The translations under genes were made by a program, and so were the position numbers. A stretch of 64,000 bases of DNA from Oligoflexus sp. (lineage in GTDB: Bacteria; Bdellovibrionota_B; Oligoflexia; Oligoflexales; Oligoflexaceae). Position 1 is the first letter of the stretch; each line of letters starts with the position of its first letter. Of the stretch, positions 29,393 to 38,118 are shown in pieces. The stretch is from NCBI RefSeq assembly GCF_035712445.1, contig NZ_DASTAT010000017.1:30123-94122 (forward strand), given 5' to 3'. The notes below the pieces were generated by a model, which was not told where the DNA came from, searched no databases, and worked only from the letters and a program-made list of their open reading frames with translations.

Positions 29393-31777
29393 TTAAAAAT
29401 TCCAGGCCAGGCGTGAATAGTATAGCCCGCCTTTGAAGCCAAATGGCGTCGTCTCCCAGGAGTACTTGAAACTGCCGCCGGCATAAGTGCGAACGGGATG
29501 GTCGTCGTTCATCGCTTCGGGATAAATGTTGAAGACGTTCTGAGCGCCGACATCCAGGCGAATGCCATTGGCAAAACCATAGCCGGAATGCACATCGGTG
29601 ATCCACTTGCCGTCATAACTCTGCTTATAGCCGCCAAAGCCGGCACCGGAAACCTCGCCGTAATAATTCAGCTGCGTACCTGCATTCCAGCGGGCCTGGT
29701 TGTATTCGGCGGCCAGCTGCACGCGATTGCGCGGCTGCCCTTCTTCCGTCAGGACGATCTGACCTTCCCCAAAGATAAGGGCCGGGTCGATGCCTTCCGG
29801 CGCTCTTACATCCAGAACTTCGGTCTGATTGCGGTAATATCCAAAACGCGTGCTGAGGCTTTGCCCCGGATTCAAAGGAATCAGATAATCAACCAGCACA
29901 TCGATGCCGCGGGTGTCGGTATCAATGGCATTTGTGAAGAATTGAGCGGCATCCACATTCAAAGGTTCGAGCACGGCGCGGATCGGACAGTTGCTGTTAT
30001 CCGCAGCGCAGCCGGCCTTCGGCTCGGCATTCAGAAATTCAGACAGCACGATGCGGTCCTGCACCCGAATGCGATAGGCATCGGCCGAGACCGTCATGCG
30101 CGGCAGGGGTTTACTGAAGACTCCTATGGACTGGTTGATGGATGTTTCATTTTTAAGGTCGCGAAGGCCAATGGCTTCAAAAGCTGGACTGCCCTGGCGA
30201 GCGGTTTGAGTCTCGGTGAGTATGGAGCCGGCAAAGGTCGTGCTGCGCGAACTGTAATTGGCCTGCTGCAGCGACGGCACGCGGAAGCCTGTGGAAACTG
30301 TGCCACGGAAGGCCAGCTGGGGATTCACATCATAGCGCATCGACAGCTGTCCTGTGGTGGATGAACCGACCGCCTCATAGTCTTCATAACGTGCGGCCAC
30401 TGCCGTCAGGAAATCCTTGGCAAAGCGGGATTCCAGATCTATGAATGCAGCCCGCGAATAACGCGTCGCGTCCACTTCATTGCTGGGCTGAAAGCCGGGA
30501 AATCCCTGCATGCCGGCGGGCGCGAGCTGTCCTGTCGGTCCCAGGAGTTTGAGCGAATAATCATTGCCGGGGCCATAGGTCCAGGATGCTGGGTCACCGG
30601 CTATAATCTGATAGCGTTCCTGCCGGTAAACAAGGCCGGTGGTCAAGTCGAGCTGCAGGTTTTCGCGGCTGATCAGCTTCTGCCGCAGATCAAGGTTTGT
30701 GGCGGCATCGGCGTATTTAAGAGTGCCGTCATCCGTTTCCCGAGGCGAGGCATCACCCAGCGAGATGTTCATGGAATTTTTGGAACGGAAATTAAAACTG
30801 TTTTCACCATAGCCGTAGCTTATGTCGAGATCGCCGTCGCCGATTTCTCGCTTGATGCCGCCGACGAGCGAACGGTCTTCGATGCGGGTGACCAGGAGCG
30901 GCAGTGTTCCGTTGGGATAGAATTTGGGGTTATTGCGATCGCTGTCCGGCTCACGGAAAAATCCGCCGGATTCGCTTTCTCTTTGAGCAGCGCCTCCGAA
31001 GGCATAAAGAACCGTGCGATCATTCAAACGGAATTCGCTATTGAGAAAAGCGGCGCCGTCCAGAGCCTCGGATTCACCAATGCGCATGGTTTTACGACCA
31101 AAACGCTGGTCGGTCTGCGCGCGATTGGTTTCGCCGCGCTTTTGAATTTCCCCGCTGACCTGCACAAAGCTTTCCGTTCCAATCAGAGAACGCGCGGTGA
31201 TGCCGGTTTTCGCCGTATCGCCGTCACCTGCATAGTTACGGGCGCCATAAACATGGACCTGGTTGCTGGTCGAGCCATCCTTCAAAACGATATTGATGAC
31301 GCCTGCGATCGCATCGGAACCATACTGAGCGGAAGCCCCCTGCCGCAGCACTTCAACCCGTTTGATCGCGGACACGGGAATCGCATTGATATCGGTTCCG
31401 GCTGAGCCGCGACCGACGGTCTGCTGCACGTTCAGAAGAGCCTGGCTGTGCTGCCTTTTGCCATTGACCAGAATCAGCACCTGATCGGGGCCCATGCCTT
31501 TCAAGGTCGCTGGTCTTACCGAATCGGTTCCATCCGAGACGGTGGTGGCCGAGAAGTTGAAGCTCGGGGATAGGGCTTGCAGGAGTTTGCCGGTTTCCGC
31601 GATGCCGGTTTTTTCGAGCTGCTCTTCGTCGTAGACTTCGATGGCGACAGCAGCCTCATCCGCGCTGCGACCGATCACGCGCGTGCCGACGACGGACATT
31701 TTTTCAAGCGGTTGATTCTGAGCCTGAGCCTCCCAGGCCAGGCCCGCAAGACCCAGAACTGCGAAATATTTATGCAT
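29393..31777 (-). CDS. TonB-dependent outer-membrane receptor
   Basis: A 794-residue receptor. It has a signal peptide (~1-19), a TonB-box-like start (EKMSVVGTRV) and a plug domain with RPATLKGMGPDQVLILVNGKR and GSDAIAGVINIVLK. The ~22-strand barrel ends in Phe (SRLAWNF), as expected for BAM-inserted proteins. The plug and TonB-dependent style resemble the receptors annotated for siderophore, cobalamin or carbohydrate uptake; the ligand cannot be determined. SD GGTGGA precedes ATG 31777. No TonB, ExbB or periplasmic-binding-protein gene is adjacent. The intergenic region upstream carries two imperfect repeats. Confidence 0.92.
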   Translation of the reverse strand: MHKYFAVLGLAGLAWEAQAQNQPLEKMSVVGTRVIGRSADEAAVAIEVYDEEQLEKTGIAETGKLLQALSPSFNFSATTVSDGTDSVRPATLKGMGPDQVLILVNGKRQHSQALLNVQQTVGRGSAGTDINAIPVSAIKRVEVLRQGASAQYGSDAIAGVINIVLKDGSTSNQVHVYGARNYAGDGDTAKTGITARSLIGTESFVQVSGEIQKRGETNRAQTDQRFGRKTMRIGESEALDGAAFLNSEFRLNDRTVLYAFGGAAQRESESGGFFREPDSDRNNPKFYPNGTLPLLVTRIEDRSLVGGIKREIGDGDLDISYGYGENSFNFRSKNSMNISLGDASPRETDDGTLKYADAATNLDLRQKLISRENLQLDLTTGLVYRQERYQIIAGDPASWTYGPGNDYSLKLLGPTGQLAPAGMQGFPGFQPSNEVDATRYSRAAFIDLESRFAKDFLTAVAARYEDYEAVGSSTTGQLSMRYDVNPQLAFRGTVSTGFRVPSLQQANYSSRSTTFAGSILTETQTARQGSPAFEAIGLRDLKNETSINQSIGVFSKPLPRMTVSADAYRIRVQDRIVLSEFLNAEPKAGCAADNSNCPIRAVLEPLNVDAAQFFTNAIDTDTRGIDVLVDYLIPLNPGQSLSTRFGYYRNQTEVLDVRAPEGIDPALIFGEGQIVLTEEGQPRNRVQLAAEYNQARWNAGTQLNYYGEVSGAGFGGYKQSYDGKWITDVHSGYGFANGIRLDVGAQNVFNIYPEAMNDDHPVRTYAGGSFKYSWETTPFGFKGGLYYSRLAWNF

Positions 31778-31852
31778 GAGTGTCCACCAAAAAAAGGGTT
31801 GAACTATGGGATTAAATTAAAAAATCGTTTCCGGCTACACTGGGAAGAACAT

Positions 31853-31928
31853 GCATGACGCTCGATCATGCTACAGGTGAGCTAACGAATCATGGGGCAT
31901 GACGCTCGATGACGCTGCGGGTGAGTTG
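31853..31928. repeat. Two imperfect ~32-bp direct repeats upstream of the TonB receptor
   Basis: GCATGACGCTCGAT begins both copies (31853 and 31897). Each copy continues with similar sequence ending in GGTGAG, at a period of 44 bp. They sit 75-150 bp upstream of the receptor start and could be operator sites or a dispersed intergenic repeat. Confidence 0.4.
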
Positions 31929-31974
31929 GAGGAGCGGAGCCTGGCAGCAGGACGATGCCAGGCCGTGAAGAACG

Positions 31975-33129
31975 TCAAGGCGAACGGGAAGCCTGGGCCA
32001 AAGCTTCGAGATTGCGGTAATCAATACGCGAGTAGCCGTTGGCCGCCGACTGGACGATCCAGACGAAATCCGGATGATCGTCGGTGATCCATTCGCCGCC
32101 TATAATGTTATAAGCGCCGTCAAGCTCGAGGACATAGGCCCAGTTTTTTCCAGTGTACACACGCTGAGGACCCAGGTACGTCGTCGGCGCGACGCCGGCA
32201 ACCAAAGTCATTTTCGCTGTGACATTGACAAGATACTGCGTGCCAGGGGCAGCATGCTGATAGGAAGAATCCGATCTCAGCTCACGCAGCCTGCTGTACT
32301 GAATTTTATAGCTATGAATAGGGTAGTTCCACACCATTTCATCCCGTGCGATATCAATCACCAGCTTCTGATTGTTATCGCCCACATAACGATCCAAAGC
32401 CAGATGCAGGGTCGCCGGATTGATATCCCGGCATTCCGGTTCAATCACCCGCCCATTCGCATCCTTCGTCACCTGCGGCCGATTGCAGCGGCCACCGGCT
32501 GTCACATACTGCTTCGGGGCAAAGGTATAGTAATAGGCCATGAGCGCCTTGATATCTTCAGGATAGAAGTCGATGAGCTGGCCACTCGCGGACTGGCCGC
32601 GCACTATCTTGATGGGTTCATCCTCCATCGAAGCAGCCAGGGCCCAGCCATCGCAAATCCCAAACCACGTGGGAATGGTGTTGCCGAAATTCTTCGCGGT
32701 GGTCACCACCTTCTCCTGCTCGGCACGGGTTAAACCCATGGAAGCGTCATTCACCCAAAGGTCATACTTTTCTGCGGGTGAAAGCGTCAGCACCTGCTCA
32801 GGCCTGAGCTGCTGGTACTCGGCAAGGCTGGCAATCGGATAAAGATAGTCAGAATAGAATTCCGAATCATAACCGTTCTGCCATCTTTGGGCGATCCCGC
32901 CTTGATAGGTGGGCCAATAAAATCCGCTCCAGTATTTTTGGGGACTCGTAATCTGACCGGCGCTGCGCACTTCAGTATAGGGCTTGGTTCCCAGACCGAT
33001 GCGCTGATACGCATTCTGCGCATCCGGCGCCTCCCGCAATTCACTTGTGGATTGGATGGGAGAGGTTTGACCACAGGACCAGAGACTCATGAGGAAGACG
33101 ACTGAGGAAAAGGCGTGAAGAGATTTCAT
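31975..33129 (-). CDS. Lipoprotein resembling transglutaminase-elicitor family
   Basis: A 384-residue exported lipoprotein with lipobox LWSC (Cys near residue 19). The core shows TWFGICDGWALAASMEDEP, DFYPEDIKALMAYYY, CRDINPATLHLALDRYVG and EMVWNYPIHSYKI. I recall this order of motifs from the TGase_elicitor family (first known from oomycete transglutaminases), in which the Cys of the GxCxGWA motif is the nucleophile. Family assignment is from memory, without a search. ATG 33129 was chosen over an upstream in-frame start because AAGGAG precedes it and the signal peptide starts there. A function in protein or peptidoglycan cross-linking or amide cleavage is possible. Confidence 0.65.
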   Translation of the reverse strand: MKSLHAFSSVVFLMSLWSCGQTSPIQSTSELREAPDAQNAYQRIGLGTKPYTEVRSAGQITSPQKYWSGFYWPTYQGGIAQRWQNGYDSEFYSDYLYPIASLAEYQQLRPEQVLTLSPAEKYDLWVNDASMGLTRAEQEKVVTTAKNFGNTIPTWFGICDGWALAASMEDEPIKIVRGQSASGQLIDFYPEDIKALMAYYYTFAPKQYVTAGGRCNRPQVTKDANGRVIEPECRDINPATLHLALDRYVGDNNQKLVIDIARDEMVWNYPIHSYKIQYSRLRELRSDSSYQHAAPGTQYLVNVTAKMTLVAGVAPTTYLGPQRVYTGKNWAYVLELDGAYNIIGGEWITDDHPDFVWIVQSAANGYSRIDYRNLEALAQASRSP

Positions 33130-33229
33130 GTTCGGGCTCCTTCTCACACGAAACGTGTGATCATCCTCGAACGAACTTGCCTTTTTGTAAATCAAAAACT
33201 CAGGTGTTCTGAAGAATCCTGGAGAGGAA

Positions 33230-33266
33230 GAGCGGCATGCGGAATCCTTCGCAGGAGCGGCATGCG
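33230..33266. repeat. GAGCGGCATGCG direct repeats upstream of a lipoprotein gene
   Basis: The 12-bp sequence GAGCGGCATGCG occurs at 33230-33241 and 33255-33266, 25 bp apart. ATGCGGAAT also recurs at 33237 and 33281. They lie between the small exported protein gene and the transglutaminase-like gene. Confidence 0.35.
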
Positions 33267-33289
33267 CGTTTCCATGCAGATGCGGAATA

Positions 33290-33511
33290 TCAGCGGCGAC
33301 GCGCGACAGTCTGAGTCATGCGAACTTGAAACGGTCGAGCTCCGTGCACTTCTTTAGTTTGTGTTTCCTCTTCCTCTTCAAGAGCGGAAGGTTTTTTCTG
33401 CTCATGACTGGCCTTCAAGCGATCGGCGAAACTTTGTACCGCCTGATCGTTGGAATCATTCACATCATTCTGAGCCACGAGGGTCAGGGTAACAAGCAGT
33501 GACATCAACAT
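33290..33511 (-). CDS. Small exported or membrane-anchored hypothetical protein
   Basis: A 73-residue protein beginning with a short hydrophobic segment (MLMSLLVTLTLVAQ), then a polar region with an acidic run (ALEEEEE) and a basic tail ending RRR. ATG 33511 has GGAGG 9 bases upstream, while the ATG three codons earlier overlaps that SD. I do not recognise a family. It stands alone upstream of the transglutaminase-like gene on the same strand. Confidence 0.55.
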   Translation of the reverse strand: MLMSLLVTLTLVAQNDVNDSNDQAVQSFADRLKASHEQKKPSALEEEEETQTKEVHGARPFQVRMTQTVARRR

Positions 33512-33775
33512 AGTATCCATCCTCCACTTCCGTTGTTCGCCTTCGATAGGTCTTTTATTTCAAGTATAGTGCCAGCCATAAGGCCCCATAATGACTGTAA
33601 ACCGCAGTATCAGTTTTTCAGACAGAGACTAACTTTCAAAACACATCATTCATTGGGATGATGACGCTTTAATTAAGTGATTTCAATTGGTTATGGGATT
33701 AAAAAAATTCGGCGCCGTGGATGTGTCGGAACTTTTGATTCCCGGGCGTCTGCAATTCCCTGGGAAGTCCGAAGC

Positions 33776-35833
33776 TTAGGAAGCCTTCCGGCAATTGACC
33801 AGAAGAAGCGAGCGATCATCTTCCAGGCGGAAGTCCTTGCCGACTTCATCCAATACGTCCTGTAAGCCTTCGATCACGATCGGCATCTCGGGCATCTTGT
33901 CCACGCGCTGGATCAGACGCTTGAAAGCCCGGGAGCCTTCCATGTAACCGTCGGTGAAGGTGAAGAGCGTGGCATTCGGAGCCGGGCGCAGCTCTTCGCG
34001 CGCGATCAGGTTTTCCTCGGTCACGCCGAGTGCCGACGATCGCAGCGGAATATAACGGGCCTGCCCATTCTCCCGTAGAAACCAGCCTGGTGATCCGGCG
34101 TTATAGAGTTCCACATGTCCATCCCGATGCAAGGCTATGGCTGTGACGGAGCTGCTGATCTGCTTATCGAAAAGTTCCAGAAGTCGACGGTTCACCCGCT
34201 GAAGACTGTCCTGAATGGACATGCCGAGACCCTCGCATTCCCCAAGGATCCCCACGATCACAGCAACGGGGATGGCCGCGGAGGGACCTTTGCCGACCAC
34301 ATCACCCAGGAACAGGCGGCGTTCATCATCAGCGGCTTCCCAAAGATAAATCCAGTCCCCGCTCATTTCCTGCGCGGGCATATAGCTCATGGCGACGGTG
34401 AAGGTTCCAAAGCTCTGTTCCTTTTGCGGAGGCAGAAGGATTTCCTGCACCGCACGGCCGAGGTTCAGGCGTTCTGCAAACTGCACCTTGGCCTTTTCCT
34501 CTTCCAGGCGGCGGGCGCGTTCCTGCAGATACTGGTTTTCGACTTCCATCACGCGCCACTCGCTGCCGAGCCTATTGTAGATGTACTGGATGATCCCGCC
34601 CCCGAGCATTCCAATAAGGGGCAGAACCCAGGGCAGCAGTATGCTGTGATAGCTGAAGAGGTAGTTCACGAGCGTGAACCAGATGGCCGTCATCATGAAG
34701 AGAAAGGCCCAGTACTGCATGGGGCCTGTGTAACGGGCAATGGCCGTGCCCAGGATCGTTCCTAAAAAGATGAGCCAGGGTAAAGAACCCATGGGCGTGA
34801 GCCAGCGGTTTTCCAAAACCGAGTCCACCAGAGTCGAAACCAGAATCCCGTTCGGCAGATCACCAAAGGGCGCGCCTTCGATGAAGTTGGTGGCGCCGGT
34901 GAAGAAATCGAAGAGGATGAGGACGACGTCGCCTTCCTGGATCCACGATTCCGTGCGGCCTTCCCGCGCGCGTTTCAACGCATGCTGCAGACTCCGCATA
35001 TGCTTGACACCATAGAAAAACGAAAGAGGCCGGTGGTTGACGAAAACGCTGCCGTTATCGCGCAAAGGCACCGGCTTGCCGTTGATTTCAAGGCTGCGTC
35101 CGACTTCGATGCTATCGGCCGCATAGAGCGCGAGGTGCGGCAGGAGATAATGCGTCTTATAAAGAACGAAGGGCAGGACGCTGCTGCCATTCGTGTTGAT
35201 CCTGAGATGACCGACGCCCGTGAAGGCGCCCTCAAAGGCTTTCTCATAGGCATAAATAAAGCCCGACGTGTCCTTCATATCCTTGCCGTCGCGCAGATGC
35301 CGCAGGACGTCGTCCCATTCGGCGCCGGATTTGAGCCAGCGTGAGGGGCCGTACTTTTCCTCTTCAAGGTCCAGGGGCGAGCGGAGCTTGATCTCCGCCT
35401 GGTTGATCCAGGAGCCGGTATAGATCGGGGCTTCCTTGATCTGACGCAAACGCTCCAGGTCCTCGTCGTTGGTTTTTTCAGGCACCAGCGAGAAGACCTT
35501 ATCAAGAATGATGGCCCTTGGTTTTTTCTGGGCAATGTTCCCGAGAAGGAGAGAAAGGTCATGCACGCTCAGCTCGGGTTTTTTCAGAAAGTCGATCGTG
35601 CCATCATCCAAAGCCAAAATCTTGAGACGCGGTGAAAGCTCAGGCGTCTTTCCCAGCATATGGCGCACACGGAAGAGAACAGGATCGGCGGCATAGGTTT
35701 GGATCGAATCATGGACCGCGCTCGGGCCGATGAGCTGCAGGATCAAAACCCAAAAAAGCCACGCGAGCACGAAGAGCCGCTGGGAGTTCTGGCCGTGCTG
35801 AGAGTTGCTGGTGCTTTTGGTCGGTTCCTGCAA
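33776..35833 (-). CDS. CHASE2-domain PP2C/SpoIIE-type serine phosphatase
   Basis: About 685 residues. An N-terminal membrane helix precedes a CHASE2 sensor domain (~50-320). Three membrane helices (~340-420) and a coiled coil (~430-460) lead to a PPM/SpoIIE-like phosphatase (~470-685) with metal-binding motifs MSGDW, GDVVGKG, TDGYMEG and LEDDRS. It should dephosphorylate serine or threonine on an anti-sigma-factor antagonist or similar protein in response to an extracytoplasmic cue. The start TTG 35833 is preferred because GGAGG lies 6 bases before it; upstream in-frame ATG 35863 and TTG 35869 lack an SD. It is divergent from imuA. Confidence 0.87.
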   Translation of the reverse strand: MQEPTKSTSNSQHGQNSQRLFVLAWLFWVLILQLIGPSAVHDSIQTYAADPVLFRVRHMLGKTPELSPRLKILALDDGTIDFLKKPELSVHDLSLLLGNIAQKKPRAIILDKVFSLVPEKTNDEDLERLRQIKEAPIYTGSWINQAEIKLRSPLDLEEEKYGPSRWLKSGAEWDDVLRHLRDGKDMKDTSGFIYAYEKAFEGAFTGVGHLRINTNGSSVLPFVLYKTHYLLPHLALYAADSIEVGRSLEINGKPVPLRDNGSVFVNHRPLSFFYGVKHMRSLQHALKRAREGRTESWIQEGDVVLILFDFFTGATNFIEGAPFGDLPNGILVSTLVDSVLENRWLTPMGSLPWLIFLGTILGTAIARYTGPMQYWAFLFMMTAIWFTLVNYLFSYHSILLPWVLPLIGMLGGGIIQYIYNRLGSEWRVMEVENQYLQERARRLEEEKAKVQFAERLNLGRAVQEILLPPQKEQSFGTFTVAMSYMPAQEMSGDWIYLWEAADDERRLFLGDVVGKGPSAAIPVAVIVGILGECEGLGMSIQDSLQRVNRRLLELFDKQISSSVTAIALHRDGHVELYNAGSPGWFLRENGQARYIPLRSSALGVTEENLIAREELRPAPNATLFTFTDGYMEGSRAFKRLIQRVDKMPEMPIVIEGLQDVLDEVGKDFRLEDDRSLLLVNCRKAS

Positions 35834-35972
35834 ACCGGGCCTCCAAAGTTCTGCCCTACGCATCGGCAAACCCGCGCCAGTCTTGATAATTGAGAATGGG
35901 AAATCGACAGACTGCCTTCGCCCCAGGCGATGAAATTTTCGGACGGAGTTGACGAAGCGTCCTGGATCTGTC

Positions 35973-35992
35973 TACCATGCTTTTGTATGGTA
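35973..35992. promoter_or_regulatory. Palindrome in front of imuA (candidate LexA operator)
   Basis: TACCAT and ATGGTA form perfect 6-bp arms separated by 8 bases, ending 11 bases before the imuA GTG start. In most bacteria this cassette is repressed by LexA, and lexA is present in the window, so this is a candidate SOS box. The sequence does not match the E. coli or B. subtilis boxes. Confidence 0.45.
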
Positions 35993-36003
35993 AGGGGTCT
36001 TCT

Positions 36004-36636
36004 GTGCAAAAGAATGAGAAAAAACCAATCGTTACAGTGCCTGCAAGTCAACTCTCCCAAGGGAAAGCGCGGGCGTTTCATCCGCCGCTTCCGAGTCGCG
36101 TGCCCCTCTTCGACAGCTTTTTAGGCGGTGGTCTGGGCTGGGGTGAGCTCAGTGAATGGGGACTTCCCTGGGGCAGTGGACTGCGTGATCTTATTCTGCC
36201 TTTTTTGGTCAGCGCTCAACAGGAGCAGCCTCCCGCCTGGATTCTATGGGTTTACGGACAAAAGGATATCTGTGTCAATCCTCTGGCCTGGCATGCCCGC
36301 GGGATCAGGCTCGAACAGCTGCGTTTCGCACTCAGCACCAAACCCCTTATCGAATTAAAACCACTCTTTCTTTCCGGTTTTTTTCGGGTCATCGTCCTGG
36401 ACGGCATACCCCGCCTGATGGACGAGGACTATGCGTTCCTCGCAAGACAGGCGCGCCGTCTGCAGCAGCACATTCTCGTTCTGCATCCTTACACTTTGAC
36501 AACAAGTCGCGGGAACGTATGGGCCAGGCTGCGCATCAACTGCTCGCGGGACTTTGCACAGCAGCATGTCGTCCTCACACTGCTCAAGGGACATCAACAG
36601 CGGCAGCTTCTGCTGCCCTTTCACAGTTTCATTTAA
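36004..36636 (+). CDS. imuA: ImuA-like RecA-fold protein
   Basis: About 210 residues. It is a divergent member of the ImuA/SulA-like group, judged from FLGGGLGWGELSEWG (degenerate Walker-type loop), ILWVYGQ, LAWHARGIRLEQLRF and FRVIVLDG together with its position before imuB and dnaE2. ImuA supports translesion synthesis by the ImuB/DnaE2 mutasome. GTG 36004 is preferred (AAGGGG 6 bases upstream); ATG 35977 would overlap the palindrome. It is separated from imuB by 12 bases. Confidence 0.8.
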   Translation: MQKNEKKPIVTVPASQLSQGKARAFHPPLPSRVPLFDSFLGGGLGWGELSEWGLPWGSGLRDLILPFLVSAQQEQPPAWILWVYGQKDICVNPLAWHARGIRLEQLRFALSTKPLIELKPLFLSGFFRVIVLDGIPRLMDEDYAFLARQARRLQQHILVLHPYTLTTSRGNVWARLRINCSRDFAQQHVVLTLLKGHQQRQLLLPFHSFI

Positions 36637-36648
36637 AAGGAGACAGCC

Positions 36649-38118
36649 ATGCATAAGCCCAAGCTTCTGGCCTTTCCCGATTTCACACGGAATTTGCAAA
36701 GCTCGCAGCAGGATCGTTTTCTGGCCCTGGAATGGACGGCAGACCCGGCCGAGGCCAGGCAGCTGGCGCAGAGCTTAAGCCCGGAGGTGATGCACTGGGC
36801 GGAAGATGTATGGCTGATTGATCTGGCCAGCTGCCAGGCCTACTGGCAGTCGCAGGCGCAGACACGGCAGTTAAGTTTTCATCAACTGCTCCTGGAGCAG
36901 CTCGATCAGCTGTGTGGGGCGCAGCATTACAGGGCCGTGCTCAGCGATCATCCGTGGCAGGCGCTTTTGCTTTTACCCTGTCTTGCTCAGCAGAATTATT
37001 TTGGTCTCATGAATCGGCACAGCTCCATGGGCGAAAATCTTCTGCAAAGGCTCAGCTGGGATGATTGGTGGCAGGCCTGCGCCCGTTATGCCGAACACAG
37101 TCCGGGGGAAGGCGCGCGCCTGGAGCTTCAAAAACGTAAAAGGCCGATGCAGCTTGCCATGCGGCGCCTCGGCTGCAGCACGCCCCATCATCTGAAGAAG
37201 ATGCCGCCCGAACAGATTCGGCGACGCTTCGGTGCCTTTCTGGGCGATCTTTGGGCTTTGACCTGGCAGCCACCCGCGCCTCTCCCCAATGAAGGGCCGG
37301 CTCCTTTTCTGTTTCCCTGGCGACGTGAACTTCATGAGAACGCAGCCTCTGTCAGGCGCACCCTCGATGCGCCGGCGCGTGATTGGGATGTGATCGAAAC
37401 TTATTTGCGTGAGGATCTGAATCGCTTTCGGCTCTTAAGTTCTTTTAAGAATGGTGAGCGTATTCTGGCATTGGAGTGGAAGATTGTCCTCTACAACCTG
37501 CAAGAACTGCCCGTATCCATCCTTTTTCGCCATCCCCATAGCCTTCAGCATGATTACCCCCAGCAGAGGACAGCCCTGCTCCAAATCTCCTTTGCTCTGC
37601 AAAAAGCTTTGCAGGAGCAAAGGTTGAATCAACCTGATGACCTCTCTTTTTGGATCGTGTCCTGGGACCTGCGCATCACCCAAAAACTGCAGCCGCCTCC
37701 CCGTCAGCTCACTCTTTTCAATGAGGGTACGAGCAGCGCGTGGGAGGAACTCCTGAATCTGGAAAATCAATTGCCCGCTCCGCTCGAATCCTATGCTCTG
37801 CGTGATGATTGGGTACCCGAGGATTCCTTTGTGCAGAGCGGTCAGGACAGGATAGCGCCGCCCATGCTCGACAACAGCGGCAGTTTAAGAAGCCTTGGCC
37901 GCAGCCGGCCTCTTTATATGCAAAAGAAAGCCTATCCTCTTTCCCGCCCGGGTCAGAGCCTGCTTTGGAAATTCCGTGAACGCACGATGGAGAAATGGTG
38001 GACGCGCCCGGGCCAGACCGCAGTGCGCGATTACTATGAAGTTCTCTGCGATCAGCAGCTGCTCTGGGTCGCCCGGGAAGCGGCGGGACAGTTCGTGGTC
38101 CTTGGCGTCTATGGCTGA
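36649..38118 (+). CDS. imuB: ImuB-like Y-family polymerase homologue
   Basis: A 489-residue protein, divergent from typical ImuB. Support comes from the helix-hairpin-helix-like stretch RRLGCSTPHHLKKMPPEQI, a little-finger-like middle, SRPLYMQKKAYPLS and the terminal RDYYEVL...LWVAREAAGQFVVLGVYG, which matches the ImuB C-terminus. Family members lack polymerase catalytic acids and act as a hub between the beta clamp and DnaE2; no catalytic acidic pair is evident here either. SD AAGGAG precedes ATG 36649. Its end overlaps the start of dnaE2 by 8 bases. Confidence 0.82.
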   Translation: MHKPKLLAFPDFTRNLQSSQQDRFLALEWTADPAEARQLAQSLSPEVMHWAEDVWLIDLASCQAYWQSQAQTRQLSFHQLLLEQLDQLCGAQHYRAVLSDHPWQALLLLPCLAQQNYFGLMNRHSSMGENLLQRLSWDDWWQACARYAEHSPGEGARLELQKRKRPMQLAMRRLGCSTPHHLKKMPPEQIRRRFGAFLGDLWALTWQPPAPLPNEGPAPFLFPWRRELHENAASVRRTLDAPARDWDVIETYLREDLNRFRLLSSFKNGERILALEWKIVLYNLQELPVSILFRHPHSLQHDYPQQRTALLQISFALQKALQEQRLNQPDDLSFWIVSWDLRITQKLQPPPRQLTLFNEGTSSAWEELLNLENQLPAPLESYALRDDWVPEDSFVQSGQDRIAPPMLDNSGSLRSLGRSRPLYMQKKAYPLSRPGQSLLWKFRERTMEKWWTRPGQTAVRDYYEVLCDQQLLWVAREAAGQFVVLGVYG

